Shown in pieces: positions 8,500 to 18,800 of a DNA stretch of 21,033 bases; positions within the stretch are counted from its first letter, which is position 1, and every line of letters begins with the position of its first letter. Made by a program: the position numbers and the translations under genes. The stretch comes from Saccoglossus kowalevskii (Eukaryota; Hemichordata; Enteropneusta; Harrimaniidae). The notes under the pieces are model-generated. The model saw only the letters and a program-made list of their open reading frames with translations, did no database searches and had not been told where the DNA came from. The stretch is from positions 51,059-72,091 of the forward strand of contig NW_003133844.1 of NCBI RefSeq assembly GCF_000003605.2, written 5' to 3'.

Positions 8500-10340
8500 A
8501 CATATGCACGCCAATTTTCGTTAAAATTTGTTTAAATATGGCTGACTGTCAGCCATTTTGTTTTCAAATTTGCTAAATTCTGATATTTAAAACTGAACAC
8601 GGTCATTGCAATCAAACTTTGTATGGTGATCATGCATATTGGGTTCTAGGTGCATGTCACTTTTTTTTTGAGATTCGGTTCAAGATGGCAGACTGGTGGC
8701 CGTTTTCGTGCCGATTCCTCCATAAGATTCAGTTCAAAGTTTGAACATTGGTACTATACTTCAAGATAACAAACCATGTTTTGTTTTGAGATTTGAACAA
8801 ATTTGTCGAAATGGTGGCCATTTTGTTTAATATCTTAAAATCAGTCTGTAACTTGTCCGGAACTGTTTCTCAGGGCTGAATAGGGCGATTTCAATAAAAC
8901 TTTGTATGATGATCATGTATATTGGGTTACACGTGCACATCACATTAAAATTTGGACTAAAATGGCTGACTGGCGTCCATTTTGTTTTTTTTCTTTTTTG
9001 TGTCGATTAAAGTTTGTACATACTGCAAGGTAACACAACATGTTTTGTCTTAAGATTTTATCAAATTTGTTGAAATTGTGGCCATTTTGTCAAAAAAAAC
9101 GTAAAATATCATTCTGTAACATGTCCATTCTGTTTCAATCCAAGTTTGTATGGTGATCATGCATATCAGGTTACGGTGCAAGCCATATTTCTTTTTGAGA
9201 TACTTGAACAACAAAACCCGATTGGCTGCGTTTTTCTTTCATGATATTTCCTCTAAGATATAGTCCAATTCAGTTCAAAGTTTCCATGTAGGTACTATGC
9301 TGACAGTAACGTAATCTGTGTTAGTGTTAAAAAACATTGATCTTTCATTTCTACATGTCACTTGTACTGAACATTTACATCGACTACAGCTAATACTGAA
9401 CAGGGACTATGCATTATCAATGCTTGTTTTCAGATTTTTTTGAAATTAGGCGACTGGCAGTCATTTTGTTTCTCAAAACTACTTATTTTTGTTCATTCTT
9501 GTTTATGAGATTACAATTACCAAGTTTATTCAGATATTTCACAAAGATGCAAGTTGATTTTTGTCAAGACTTTATGCATTATTGCTGACCAGCAACAATT
9601 TTGTTTAACAAATATCTTCAATTTTGAGCTCCGTGCACAAACAATTGTATTCTATTCAATGAATCCTATCAAAAATGATTGACTGGCAGCCATTTTGTTT
9701 AAAGAAAATCTATTTTTACTCAATTCTGCTTATATCTCAAATTCTTACTGCTCAGGTAGATTCAAACTTGGTATACAGGTAAAAGTGTTTTATCGCATCA
9801 ATTAAACCATAGACAGTATAGTCCTACTATACTGTCTATGATTAAACTTGGTCTGTTGCACGATCCAAACAAAGATGGTCAGCCAGCAGCCATTTTTTTT
9901 CAAATGCACTTTTTTGGACATACTCATTTGATTTAAACTTGGGATTACTGTTTTTTTTTATGATTTAAAGATAACAGAGCGGAGCTGTTCATATAGGTGA
10001 TTGTCCGTCATCGTCTGTTATCCGTTCTGTTATCAACGTCTTCCTGAAATTAGACTCTATTGTTTTGATACTTAGGATGTAGGTACTGGTACCTTGGGTG
10101 TCAACTTTCATGACGATATCTTCAATTGTCTGTTTTTGATGAATATATTCTGGTAAAAAATGCTATTGTTGTCGACTTGAAAACTGCTACTCCAATTTCT
10201 TCGATACTTCGTACATGTGTACCTTGGATGGACCTCTGTTAGATTAGTTACTTCTGTGTATTAGGAGAACACTCTTGACTCTGCTGAAACAGCAGAGCTA
10301 TTTTGACTCAAAATGGCTGACTGGTGGTCATTTCTCAGAC
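8500..10340 (+). repeat. Degenerate repeat array with a hairpin core
   Basis: A core of the type ATGGCTG-ACTGG-CAGCCAT followed by TTTTG recurs, with changes, at about 8538, 8682, 8809, 8959, 9076, 9671, 9871 and 10310. A second block, GTATGGTGATCATGCATAT, recurs at 8621, 8904 and 9148, spacings of 283 and 244 bases. Between them are repeated AACATGTTTTGT, CTGTAAC.TGTCC and TCAAACTTGG-like phrases. So the true unit is a ~250-280-bp higher-order repeat carrying two cores. Copies are strongly diverged, hence old. The same family occurs at 2310-2765 and 3355-3382. Confidence 0.8.
9801..9847. mobile_element. 33-bp perfect foldback insertion flanked by 7-bp direct repeats
   Basis: A 15-base arm (CATAGACAGTATAGT, 9808-9822), the loop CCT and its exact complement (9826-9840) form a 33-bp hairpin. 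ATTAAAC lies immediately on both sides (9801-9807 and 9841-9847). Removing the hairpin and one ATTAAAC restores ATTAAACTTGG, which fits the AAACTTGG phrase of the surrounding repeat. It looks like a recent insertion: either the joined ends of a deleted palindromic transposon or a templated repair product. Confidence 0.7.
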
Positions 10341-10900
10341 GTGCTTTGAACAATTTGGGTTTAAACTTTTATCAATCAATGCACTTGATCAAAAAGAAGC
10401 ATGTAAATATGACGTTTGTCATGTATTAAAGTACAAGAACGAAGGGGCTTTGACATTTTCCATGGCTTGTTTACTGACCGAGTGCACCTTAATCCCATGT
10501 GTGCGACAGAAGCAGTGCCATCATTATGCCGCACATATAATTGTTTGATGATCAAATTATCAAAATCAGCATTTAATTCCAGGACTAAATCTGTCATGTA
10601 TTGACTGATTTCATTCAATAAACATTTAGGTTATCCTTTTGACAAAATTTCCAAATAGATATTTTTCAAAACTGGCAATTTTATTTCAATCCAATTTGTT
10701 GGTGGTCCTGCTGGTTCTGAAGAATACTAGTTTAAGGAGATTTGAGCCAAATGTTTGTCATACTTTCATCACGAGTTCATACCATTTGGAAACTGAAAAT
10801 TAAAACAATGATTGGAGTCAAGAGATGATATTTTTGAGATACAAGAGTCCCAAATGTCATGGAACATTGACATCTTAACTCTGGTTTCCATGTGGGATGA

Positions 10901-11022
10901 AAAAGTTGTATATTATTGATATGAATCCTCATATTGTGAAGACATTATTTAGTGAGTTTCCAGGGTGCTATTTTACCATTATGGTATATACAATGGAGGT
11001 TCTCTCCCATAATGCATTGCAT
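10901..11022 (+). repeat. Dispersed repeat, copy 2 (partner at 4617-4757)
   Basis: Colinear with the copy in the last eIF4H intron. It shares the TATATTATTGA start, ATTGTGAA, TTATTTAGTGAGTTTCCAG, GGTTCTCT and ATGCATTGCAT end. It lacks the GTAAGT present in copy 1 and is not near an exon. Confidence 0.7.
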
Positions 11023-11898
11023 ATATGGGCATGCTCAGTAGAGTTAAATTTTTAATTTGGATCAAACTGTCCTTACAAGCATGGCTGGGCAGTTTCAATC
11101 AAACTAAGTTCACACTGTTTTTATTGAAGCACATGCTTTTGTTTCCAGATTTGATTACAAATGACCATTAAACATTTGTTTTTTGAGCTATCTTGCCCAT
11201 TTGCCTAGTAATTGTTGTAGTATTATTCAAAAATTAGCATGAAAATATTTTTGCTCATCTTTCTGCATTATTTTCTTTTTTACGAGATTAAATTTCTTTT
11301 GACTGGCAGCCACTCTGGTCCTAAATATTCATTATTTGCCTGGAACGACTTCATTCACTTTGTGTTTGAGGGCAATGTGTGTAATCCACGTCAGTGTCTG
11401 TGTTGATGTCATTGTCAAATTCCATTAATTTCTGGGATATTGCCAAACCTGATCCTGTCTGCTCCTGTACACCTACTAGCTCCTAATATTTTGACTCGTG
11501 TTTACTGTAGACATGCTGGCACTATATTTATAGTCCGAGTTTCTCAAAATTATAAAAATAATTCAACTTTAATACAGTGTTATGTAATAAAAAGTTAAAA
11601 ATTACATGTAACTTTGATAAAAGGTCCACGGGTGCTTGTGTTTTTTTAAATATTTTTTTTTGTGCCAGGCAACAGTTCTTGACATTGAGTGTCACTGTTG
11701 TTTCTCTTGACTTCTTTTTTTGTATGTGCAAATTGCAAGTGCTAGTGCTGACACATAGTGCACAGGTGCTTGTGTTGGATGTCAGGATAGGGCATTGAAG
11801 ATGCACACCTGCAATCATTCATATAGCTTTACCTGGGTCTCAAGACTGTGACATAGGTGATACTCTGAAATATTGATCATTCTGCTAATGCTTTTAAA

Positions 11899-12068
11899 AA
11901 CTGTAAATGCACGAGTTATTCACTGAGTTTTAATTTTGCCAATTTGGCTGATAAGTAAAATTCACTTAAATATATCCTTGAGAAATAACAATGGGACTCA
12001 TTGTTTCACTAGCAAATTTATGAAGTTTAAACCCAGTGAATATGCTCATAATATCAGGCTTTACAGTA
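11899..12068 (+). mobile_element. Decayed copy of the TACTGTAAAA-type MITE
   Basis: Ends are AACTGTAAA and TTTACAGTA, close to the inverted ends of the two better copies in the GPN3 introns. Inside, TTATTCACTGAGTTTTAATTTTG near the left and AAACCCAGTGAATATG near the right match those elements. The middle has diverged. No protein is encoded, so it is a non-autonomous relic. Confidence 0.6.
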
Positions 12069-12717
12069 GGTTTAAAACATGTGTTGATTCACAAAAAACA
12101 GCTTCAGATTCAAATTACTACACCTCACCAGTAATTCAGAATGACGATGAATTAAACTTGGTAATGGCAGTATTCGTCCTAGATTAGATGTCGTCTATTA
12201 TCGTGAGACAATTTTAAGAATAATAGACTAGTGAATCGATCTGGAGGACTGTAGGTGGGTCTCATGTATGTGTCAGTCTGTGCATGCAGGTTCCCATGGA
12301 AATGTACTGAAGTCATGGAGACAGCCAATGAATCAGTGTCAACACAGAATTCTGTGATGTCTAAGTATTTATGTAGTGATTCACCAGGCCATTCTTGAGT
12401 GCACTGTGAAAGGGAACCTGAATGACTGGATTCCAGGTAATGTTCATCCTTTCAATTGAAACATATGAACAGAAGAAAGTACAATTGTCATCCATTGTTT
12501 GGAAAATTAGCATATTAGATTAGAAGTGTGGTATATTTATCAGCCAATCAAAGTTTATATTACTATGAAGGAGAGGACCCAAAAAAAAAATAGAAAGTTA
12601 ACCAGGCTAGGGGGCCCTTACTCCATGACGATATGGTGAGAACCCTGGTTCTTTCTCTATGACGTCATCCTTAAAATAAGGTATCTCTGGATCATTCATT
12701 GTGGTGTTGTTCTTATA

Positions 12718-12897
12718 TCAAGGTATATCAGGTTCATCTACATCTTCTTCTTTGTCTTCTTCATCCCTGAACGTGTCCTTGGGTTCTAAGTCCTCCCCGT
12801 ACTGAATTGAATTATCAATGTTGTACAGAATCACATTGATGGATTCCTCATCAGATCTATCTAATGGATAAAACTTCACTAAACTGTAATCTGATAT
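12718..12897 (-). CDS. GPN3: GPN3 exon 7: G5 region, acidic tail and stop
   Basis: It encodes [20 protein letters not shown], then a [13 protein letters not shown] segment, and a lineage-specific acidic tail ([16 protein letters not shown]) before [14 protein letters not shown] and IQYGEDLE are close to the human FLPYDQSDEES and IQYGEDLE. Confidence 0.97.
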   Translation of the reverse strand: MSDYSLVKFYPLDRSDEESINVILYNIDNSIQYGEDLEPKDTFRDEEDKEEDVDEPDIP

Positions 12898-15800
12898 CTG
12901 CAGAGGAAAACACATATCATCATTGATTAGGTCAGGATGGGCAGTGTGTGTGATGTACCCTTCTTTTAACCACCAGTTCCTTTTTTCATCACAAATTCAC
13001 AAAATAGTACTGTTTATAGTCTGCAGTTTCCTTCAGAAGATTGGGACAAAAATAGCCAAATTTTTTTGAGTAAAAACTGAAAATTTACAAAAATGTTGTT
13101 TGTTGGCTCCAAAAGTAGGGTTCATTCACAAAAATATTGAAGAATATAAAGAAAAAAGTGCAGAAAAATTTGGGTGAGAATGTCTAGTGGTGAAAAGGTC
13201 AAATCATGACAATTAATGATCTAATAGTATAAATGATGAGTCAATGCAGCACATATTTTACAAGTTGTGTAATTCTAAGTGTAATTATTATACATCTGTC
13301 CAGCAATTTTCAACTTTTGCAGAATTGCATTGAGTGGATGAATTCAAATTGGACCAATTAAGGCAGTTCGTTACCATAAATAACTAAAAGTTTAATAATG
13401 GAAACTAAGAAAAATGGAAACCAAGAAAATATTCATCAATAAACAACAATTATAATTTCTTGTAGGCTTGTAGGCTCGCTTCAGTGATCCAATATTGCAG
13501 GATTCGTTGCCATAAAACCTGACCACAATAATAGTTGGAGGTGTTCTGCATCAATTTGATTACAATCCAGTATTGGCTTCAATTTCTTTTTTAATTTTTT
13601 ATATATTGTTTTTTGTTATTTTTATCATAGTTGTCATCACTAAAAGCCATTTTACTTCATTTTATTATTGTCATCTACATATAACTTCAGGATTCTCATA
13701 AACTGTACAAAATAGGATTCATTGGGAGGTTTTATACAGACTGCAACTTAAATAGTGTATATTGTCAAAGATTCCAGGCGGAACACCTGTTCATGTATAC
13801 TTACCACTGTAGCAATGGCTTGGTTTAATTTCTCATATTTTTTCCCAAAATATTCAGTCTCTGCAAGCAACAAATCCGGATCCGGTTCCAAATATTTCTC
13901 TTCTACATCTTTCTTAGCTTGCCCACTCAGTAAGTCCATCTTGGACATTACATTAATGTGTGGGATTTCCAGATTGACCATCGCAGACAATGCTGATAAT
14001 ATACCTGCAAAAAAACAAAGGAAAGTTTTGTACAATATATTATTCTATCTGGCTTTGAAAACAATAAAATTTTAGCTGACTGTAAAATGCCATATGGACA
14101 GTGTTACAGTCACTTTTAAATGTCTTTCCTGGACGACCAAAGGAAATTGTGGATCACATTTACATCATATTTGAACAATTTTTTTGTTTACTTTAGTTGC
14201 AGAAGCGCTTGATGGAAATAGAATCCTGTCACTTAATGCAAATAATCACACAGCATGAAATTTTCTTCGTTGTCATTTAGGGTCATATCTCTCATTAATT
14301 TCTTACTAATTGCAAGGAAAATATGTATACCCGGTATCACAAGAATATTGCAAAGTATGCACCCAGACAGTACTGAAATGCAAGACCTCCAATACGAGTC
14401 AGTCGATATGACCATCATACTGCCTTCATTGCACTATTCTAGTAATAATCTCATAGTACAATCGAGGTGCTAAGGTACACTTGTTATGCAAGTGCAGCTA
14501 TGGTTTGTTTGTGTATGTGCAAAATGTTGTTGGCAACTTGCACCTTGTAATTCTATGAAGCAGGTGAAATTAAGTGCTGCAGCCCAGATGAGACAAGGCG
14601 GTAAATAACACAATTGCAGTATTGGTAACTGGTGTACATAATTAACACACATCTCCAAACTGACAACGTACATGCAATTCTGTTGTACATCTCGGCATCT
14701 AAAATACAGCGCTTCAGTCAGACACGGCAATCATATGACGCATATATTGTTCTATTCTCGGGGCGGAGCTACTTCACAGAACGTTCTACATTGCTAAGAC
14801 GTGCACCACTGTACCATGTATTTCTATGGACTATGCACAAGCTGCTGAGTTGAGTTGAGGAGCCAGAGAAAACAGCTGAATTTGAAAAACAGCACAAACT
14901 AAACTTTGGGGTAATCCTGAGCAACCTAATTGATATACTGTAAAAGGATTAATTATTCACCGTTTTTTTTAATTTAGCTTATTTCGCTGACTGGAAAATG
15001 CGCTAAATTAAAACCCAGTGAATATGTAAAATTTAGCATAGAACACATTATCTAAATGATAAAACCTTGAATTTAAAACCCGCTGAATATGCCTGAAATG
15101 GTAAATCAGCACAATTTAAATCCAGTGAAAATTAGTCATTTTACAGTATACTACGCATGTAGGGGTATTGTCCAATGTACCATTTCCAGAGAGTTTTCGT
15201 GTGTTTTTTTTTACCAGTGATGATTACCAGGCAATGAAAATGCCTGGATGTCACTCCCAAGAAAAGTTTGAAATATAACTTAAAGCGGGGGTGTTGTCAC
15301 CTGCACATGCGTCAGATGGGCATAGCGTGTCATTGTTTACAAACAAGCATCTACCCATGAGCCTTTGCATTTTTAATGTATGTTATCGTTGCTTGGAACT
15401 CGATTCCCGCGCGTGCGCAGGTGACCACCCTCCTGCTTTAATTGCTTGACTGGAAAAAAGCTTGCAGGATGAGCAAAATTTTGAAAGTCGGCAAAAATTG
15501 ACCTGCCAAGTCTGATAAAAAAATCCTTGTGGTAAACTGTGAGACAAGAATCCACACTTAGAAGAGTCAACTGTTATTTAATATTTATACTTAAAAGGCA
15601 CTGACTTCTTAAAAATGTGGACAATGCATTTGTACGTGAAAGGATTTCCTATGGCACCAAGACCCTGATAACTACATTTTACCCTTCAGCGCAAAATCAA
15701 TTTTTTGTTTTTTGTTCACAAAATAAAAGTTATAATTTTCACTGATTTTTCCCAAAATTTTGATCAAGACCTGTAACCAATAAGAAATTATGTCCACTTA

Positions 15801-18800
15801 GTCAAAAATGATCAAAAAAATTATAGAAAAAACATCAAAATTTTGGCCCGAAAAATTATAGCACTCAGAAGAATGTTAAAGTTGTATATGACTGGCATGA
15901 CAAGTCTCATCAGTGGTGCATTTGAACTCAAGTCACATGAGTAAAAATTCAATTAGCCGTCTGTGCAAGAACAAATCAATCATGAAACACTATGATGTGC
16001 ATACTCTACCTGAAAAAAATTTGGAAGTTTCCACTAAAAACTGTGAATCTATGAGAAAGACTCCACAAACTCTAAAGTCCCAACTCTGTAACTGGTCAAC
16101 AAGCTGCCTCATCACAGGTAGATGTGTGTATAACTCTATCTGACCTGTAAAGCACACAAAAATAATACATGAGCTTTCAGAAAATATATAATTTATGGGT
16201 TACACACCTACTAATATGGCAGGCAGAAGAAAAAAAACAGCACAAACAGACAAGTTTTGAAATCCCAAGCTGATATTGTAATGAGTAAATGCAACAGATA
16301 CAAAAAAGGAGGGTGCTGGAGTTATACTGTAAAATGGCTAATATTCACTGGGTTTTAATTTTGCTGATTTAACATTTCAGGCATATTCAGTGGATTTTAA
16401 ATTCACGGTTTTATCATTTAGATACTGTGTTCTATCAGGGAGCTGTAATGTCTCCCTGGTTCTATGTACATATTCACTGGGTTTTAGTTTAGTACATTTT
16501 TTAGTCAGCGAAATAAGCAAAATTAAAACCCAGTGAATAATTAATCCTTTTACAGTACCCAGCATTTTATAAAATTTTATAAACACTTTGTGCACTGCCA
16601 AAATTAATGATGGATATATAGAAAATCAACTTTCATTGTAAAAGTACAAAGGCGGATCAAAATAAAGGGCTTACAAGTCTCAAAATCATGTGTATTCGTC
16701 AACCAATTTTTTTCTGACCAATACATCACAGAACGTCATCATTGCTTATTAATAACCAAAGAAAGGCTTGATTGTGGAAAAAGAAAACCAGAATGTGCGA
16801 GGTTGTCGGACAAATGATTCTATTGTGTACAAAAACAGGAAGTATAAATATGCAAGAAAACAAGGAAAACCCTACCCATTTTTGGTCATTCACATGCTAA
16901 TTTATTTATAACAGTATTTCTAGAAATTTGTTTTTGTGATTTTGTTGAGATTTTAGTGCATGTCAAACAAAGATGCATAACCCTTATCACTTTATCTACC
17001 TTTGGTAAAAACTCATTTTGTCAAAATACCTGGACAATCAAAGATAATGTAGTCATCCTCCATATCACCGAGTTGTTCCTCCAACCAGTCAAAATTCTGA
17101 GCAAAATATCTATTGAAAATAAGATGACAATTCTCCTTCATATAATACACAAAACTAGTGTACAGGTTTTACTCACAGAAGTTGGACATTCAAAATGGCT
17201 GCCATGAAGTGAATAGGAACAAACTTTCACTTTTTGTTGTCTTCAAAAATAGTTTTGGTACGGTAAATTGAACTATGTTTTTTTATCAAAGTTTTCTCTT
17301 AGGATGATCCAATTCTTGATTAATTTTGTGTGATCTGTTGGATCACCTTTTGTAAATCATAAGTTGTATACAGGAATCTATTTACCTCATTTTAGAAATG
17401 AGTTTACAGCAAGTCTCAGAAGTATTGGGGCAGGCAATTTGCAAAGTCGCTAGCAAATTGGCTAACTGCTTGGGTTTTGACTGAGCAGTTGGCTTTGAAA
17501 TATCACTATCACCGACTTTGGCTTCATCACATCTGGCCACTAGAGTCAAACAGAATCAAATAAAAATAAAAATAAAAACAAAAACTTCTGAGCACAACTT
17601 TTGGAACTGATATGTACTTACTCCATACAGAACACAAGCCCACCATTAGGTCCAAATTTAAGTGATTCATCTTCCATCACATCATCAATTTGAATCAAAT
17701 CACGAATATCTAATGAAATAGAACACATCTTTGATTTGAATCACATTATGAATATCAAATAAAAAAGCAAATCATTAATTTGTATGAAATTATGAATATC
17801 CAACAAAAAGAGGCACATTAAATTTGAATTAAATCATAAATTATCTAATGAAACACAGTACATCATTGATTTGAATCAAGAGACAAATTTCTGATGAAGG
17901 AAGTGTGTATCTTTATATGAAAGTAATCAAATAGTTTACTACCGCCATACATAGTGTTGAAACACCAATAAAATGCGTTATTGAGAGAATTGGAAGCCTG
18001 TGTTAAAATTGGAACACCACTTCCCATCAGCAGAGTCGGATGTGTCGTGGAAGACACTATTATTTTAAGGTGTATAATCTGCTACAGCTTTTTGATAATC
18101 AAACATACCAAACATATGCCATATTTATGGTTTTGTTAAACAATAAAATAAAAAACAGTTGTTCTACACATATGATACATCTTCCTCTCTTTTGGTATTA
18201 TCTACAACTTCATTCTGAAATTTCTAAAAAAAAAACATTTTCCTGATATATACAGTACATGTAAATCCAATGAAATATTCTAAAAACATTTTGGTGCATA
18301 GTTTTGGTGGTAGTAAAGATATCACAATTATACTAAATGCTTACAGAATTTGGCCAAAATATACAAGAATTTAACATATTTTGCTCACCTGCGATTGGTT
18401 GGTATATAAAATTTTCAGCAGCAGGATCTAAATTAATAACATGTGTCGCTCGTTTCAACATCTCACAATGTTCTTGTAACATGTTGCAATAGGTAGACTA
18501 CAGAGTAGAGTGAAATGATATTATTGCACACAAGTATATAATAATATTAAATAAAACTGTAAAATAATGCACATGTGTTGAAGAGAATATCATTTTTATT
18601 TGAAATCCCTTAAGAATTACCATAATTTATGTGAAATGAGATCAAGATTGATTCTTGTACACTTTATCAACTGTATAAACTCAGATTTCATATTTCCATA
18701 TGTTGCATCAGTGACTCAATCACTAGATGTAGTGTGTCACCCCCCCCCCCCATACATTTTGAAAGGTTTAGTAATTGCGAATCCACAAAGTAATTTTTTT

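Larger units (their letters stand above)
7906..12717. other. Intergenic region between the converging eIF4H and GPN3 genes
   Basis: No exon is convincing here. From about 8100 to 10340 the sequence is built from the degenerate hairpin-core repeat. A 33-bp palindromic insertion sits at 9808-9840. A dispersed repeat copy lies at 10901-11022 and a decayed MITE at 11899-12068. The stretch 12069-12717 has no repeat I recognise and should include the GPN3 3' UTR. No AATAAA is seen on the minus strand there; AATATA occurs near 12532-12537 and 12555-12560, so the GPN3 3' end is unresolved. Confidence 0.6.
14005..16009. other. GPN3 intron 5, the longest, with two MITEs
   Basis: Minus-strand acceptor TGTTTTTTTGCAG. 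It contains a TACTGTAAAA-type MITE at 14936-15148 and a TTAA-flanked MITE at 15284-15437. Positions 14005-14935 hold short open frames on both strands with no resemblance to known proteins. Positions 15442-16009 are AT-rich with no recognised feature. Confidence 0.85.
16145..17029. other. GPN3 intron 4, with a MITE
   Basis: Minus-strand acceptor GCTTTACAG. A 233-bp MITE lies at 16325-16557. The remaining sequence is AT-rich with no recognised feature. Confidence 0.85.

Noticed and set aside
10279-10297. A 7-bp stem CTCTGCT-GAAAC-AGCAGAG that looks like a terminator hairpin.
   Set aside because: Bacterial-style terminators are not expected in this genome, and a 7-bp stem is not rare at this scale.
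12391-12437. A possible coding exon with CACCAG before and G|GTAATG after, reading AILECTVKGNLNDWIP.
   Set aside because: Short, with a poor polypyrimidine tract, no recognisable homology and no partner exons.
13748-14035. The minus-strand frame starting [11 protein letters not shown] as a separate gene.
   Set aside because: Its first residues are intron 5 and its last ones intron 6; the middle is GPN3 exon 6 with proper splice sites.
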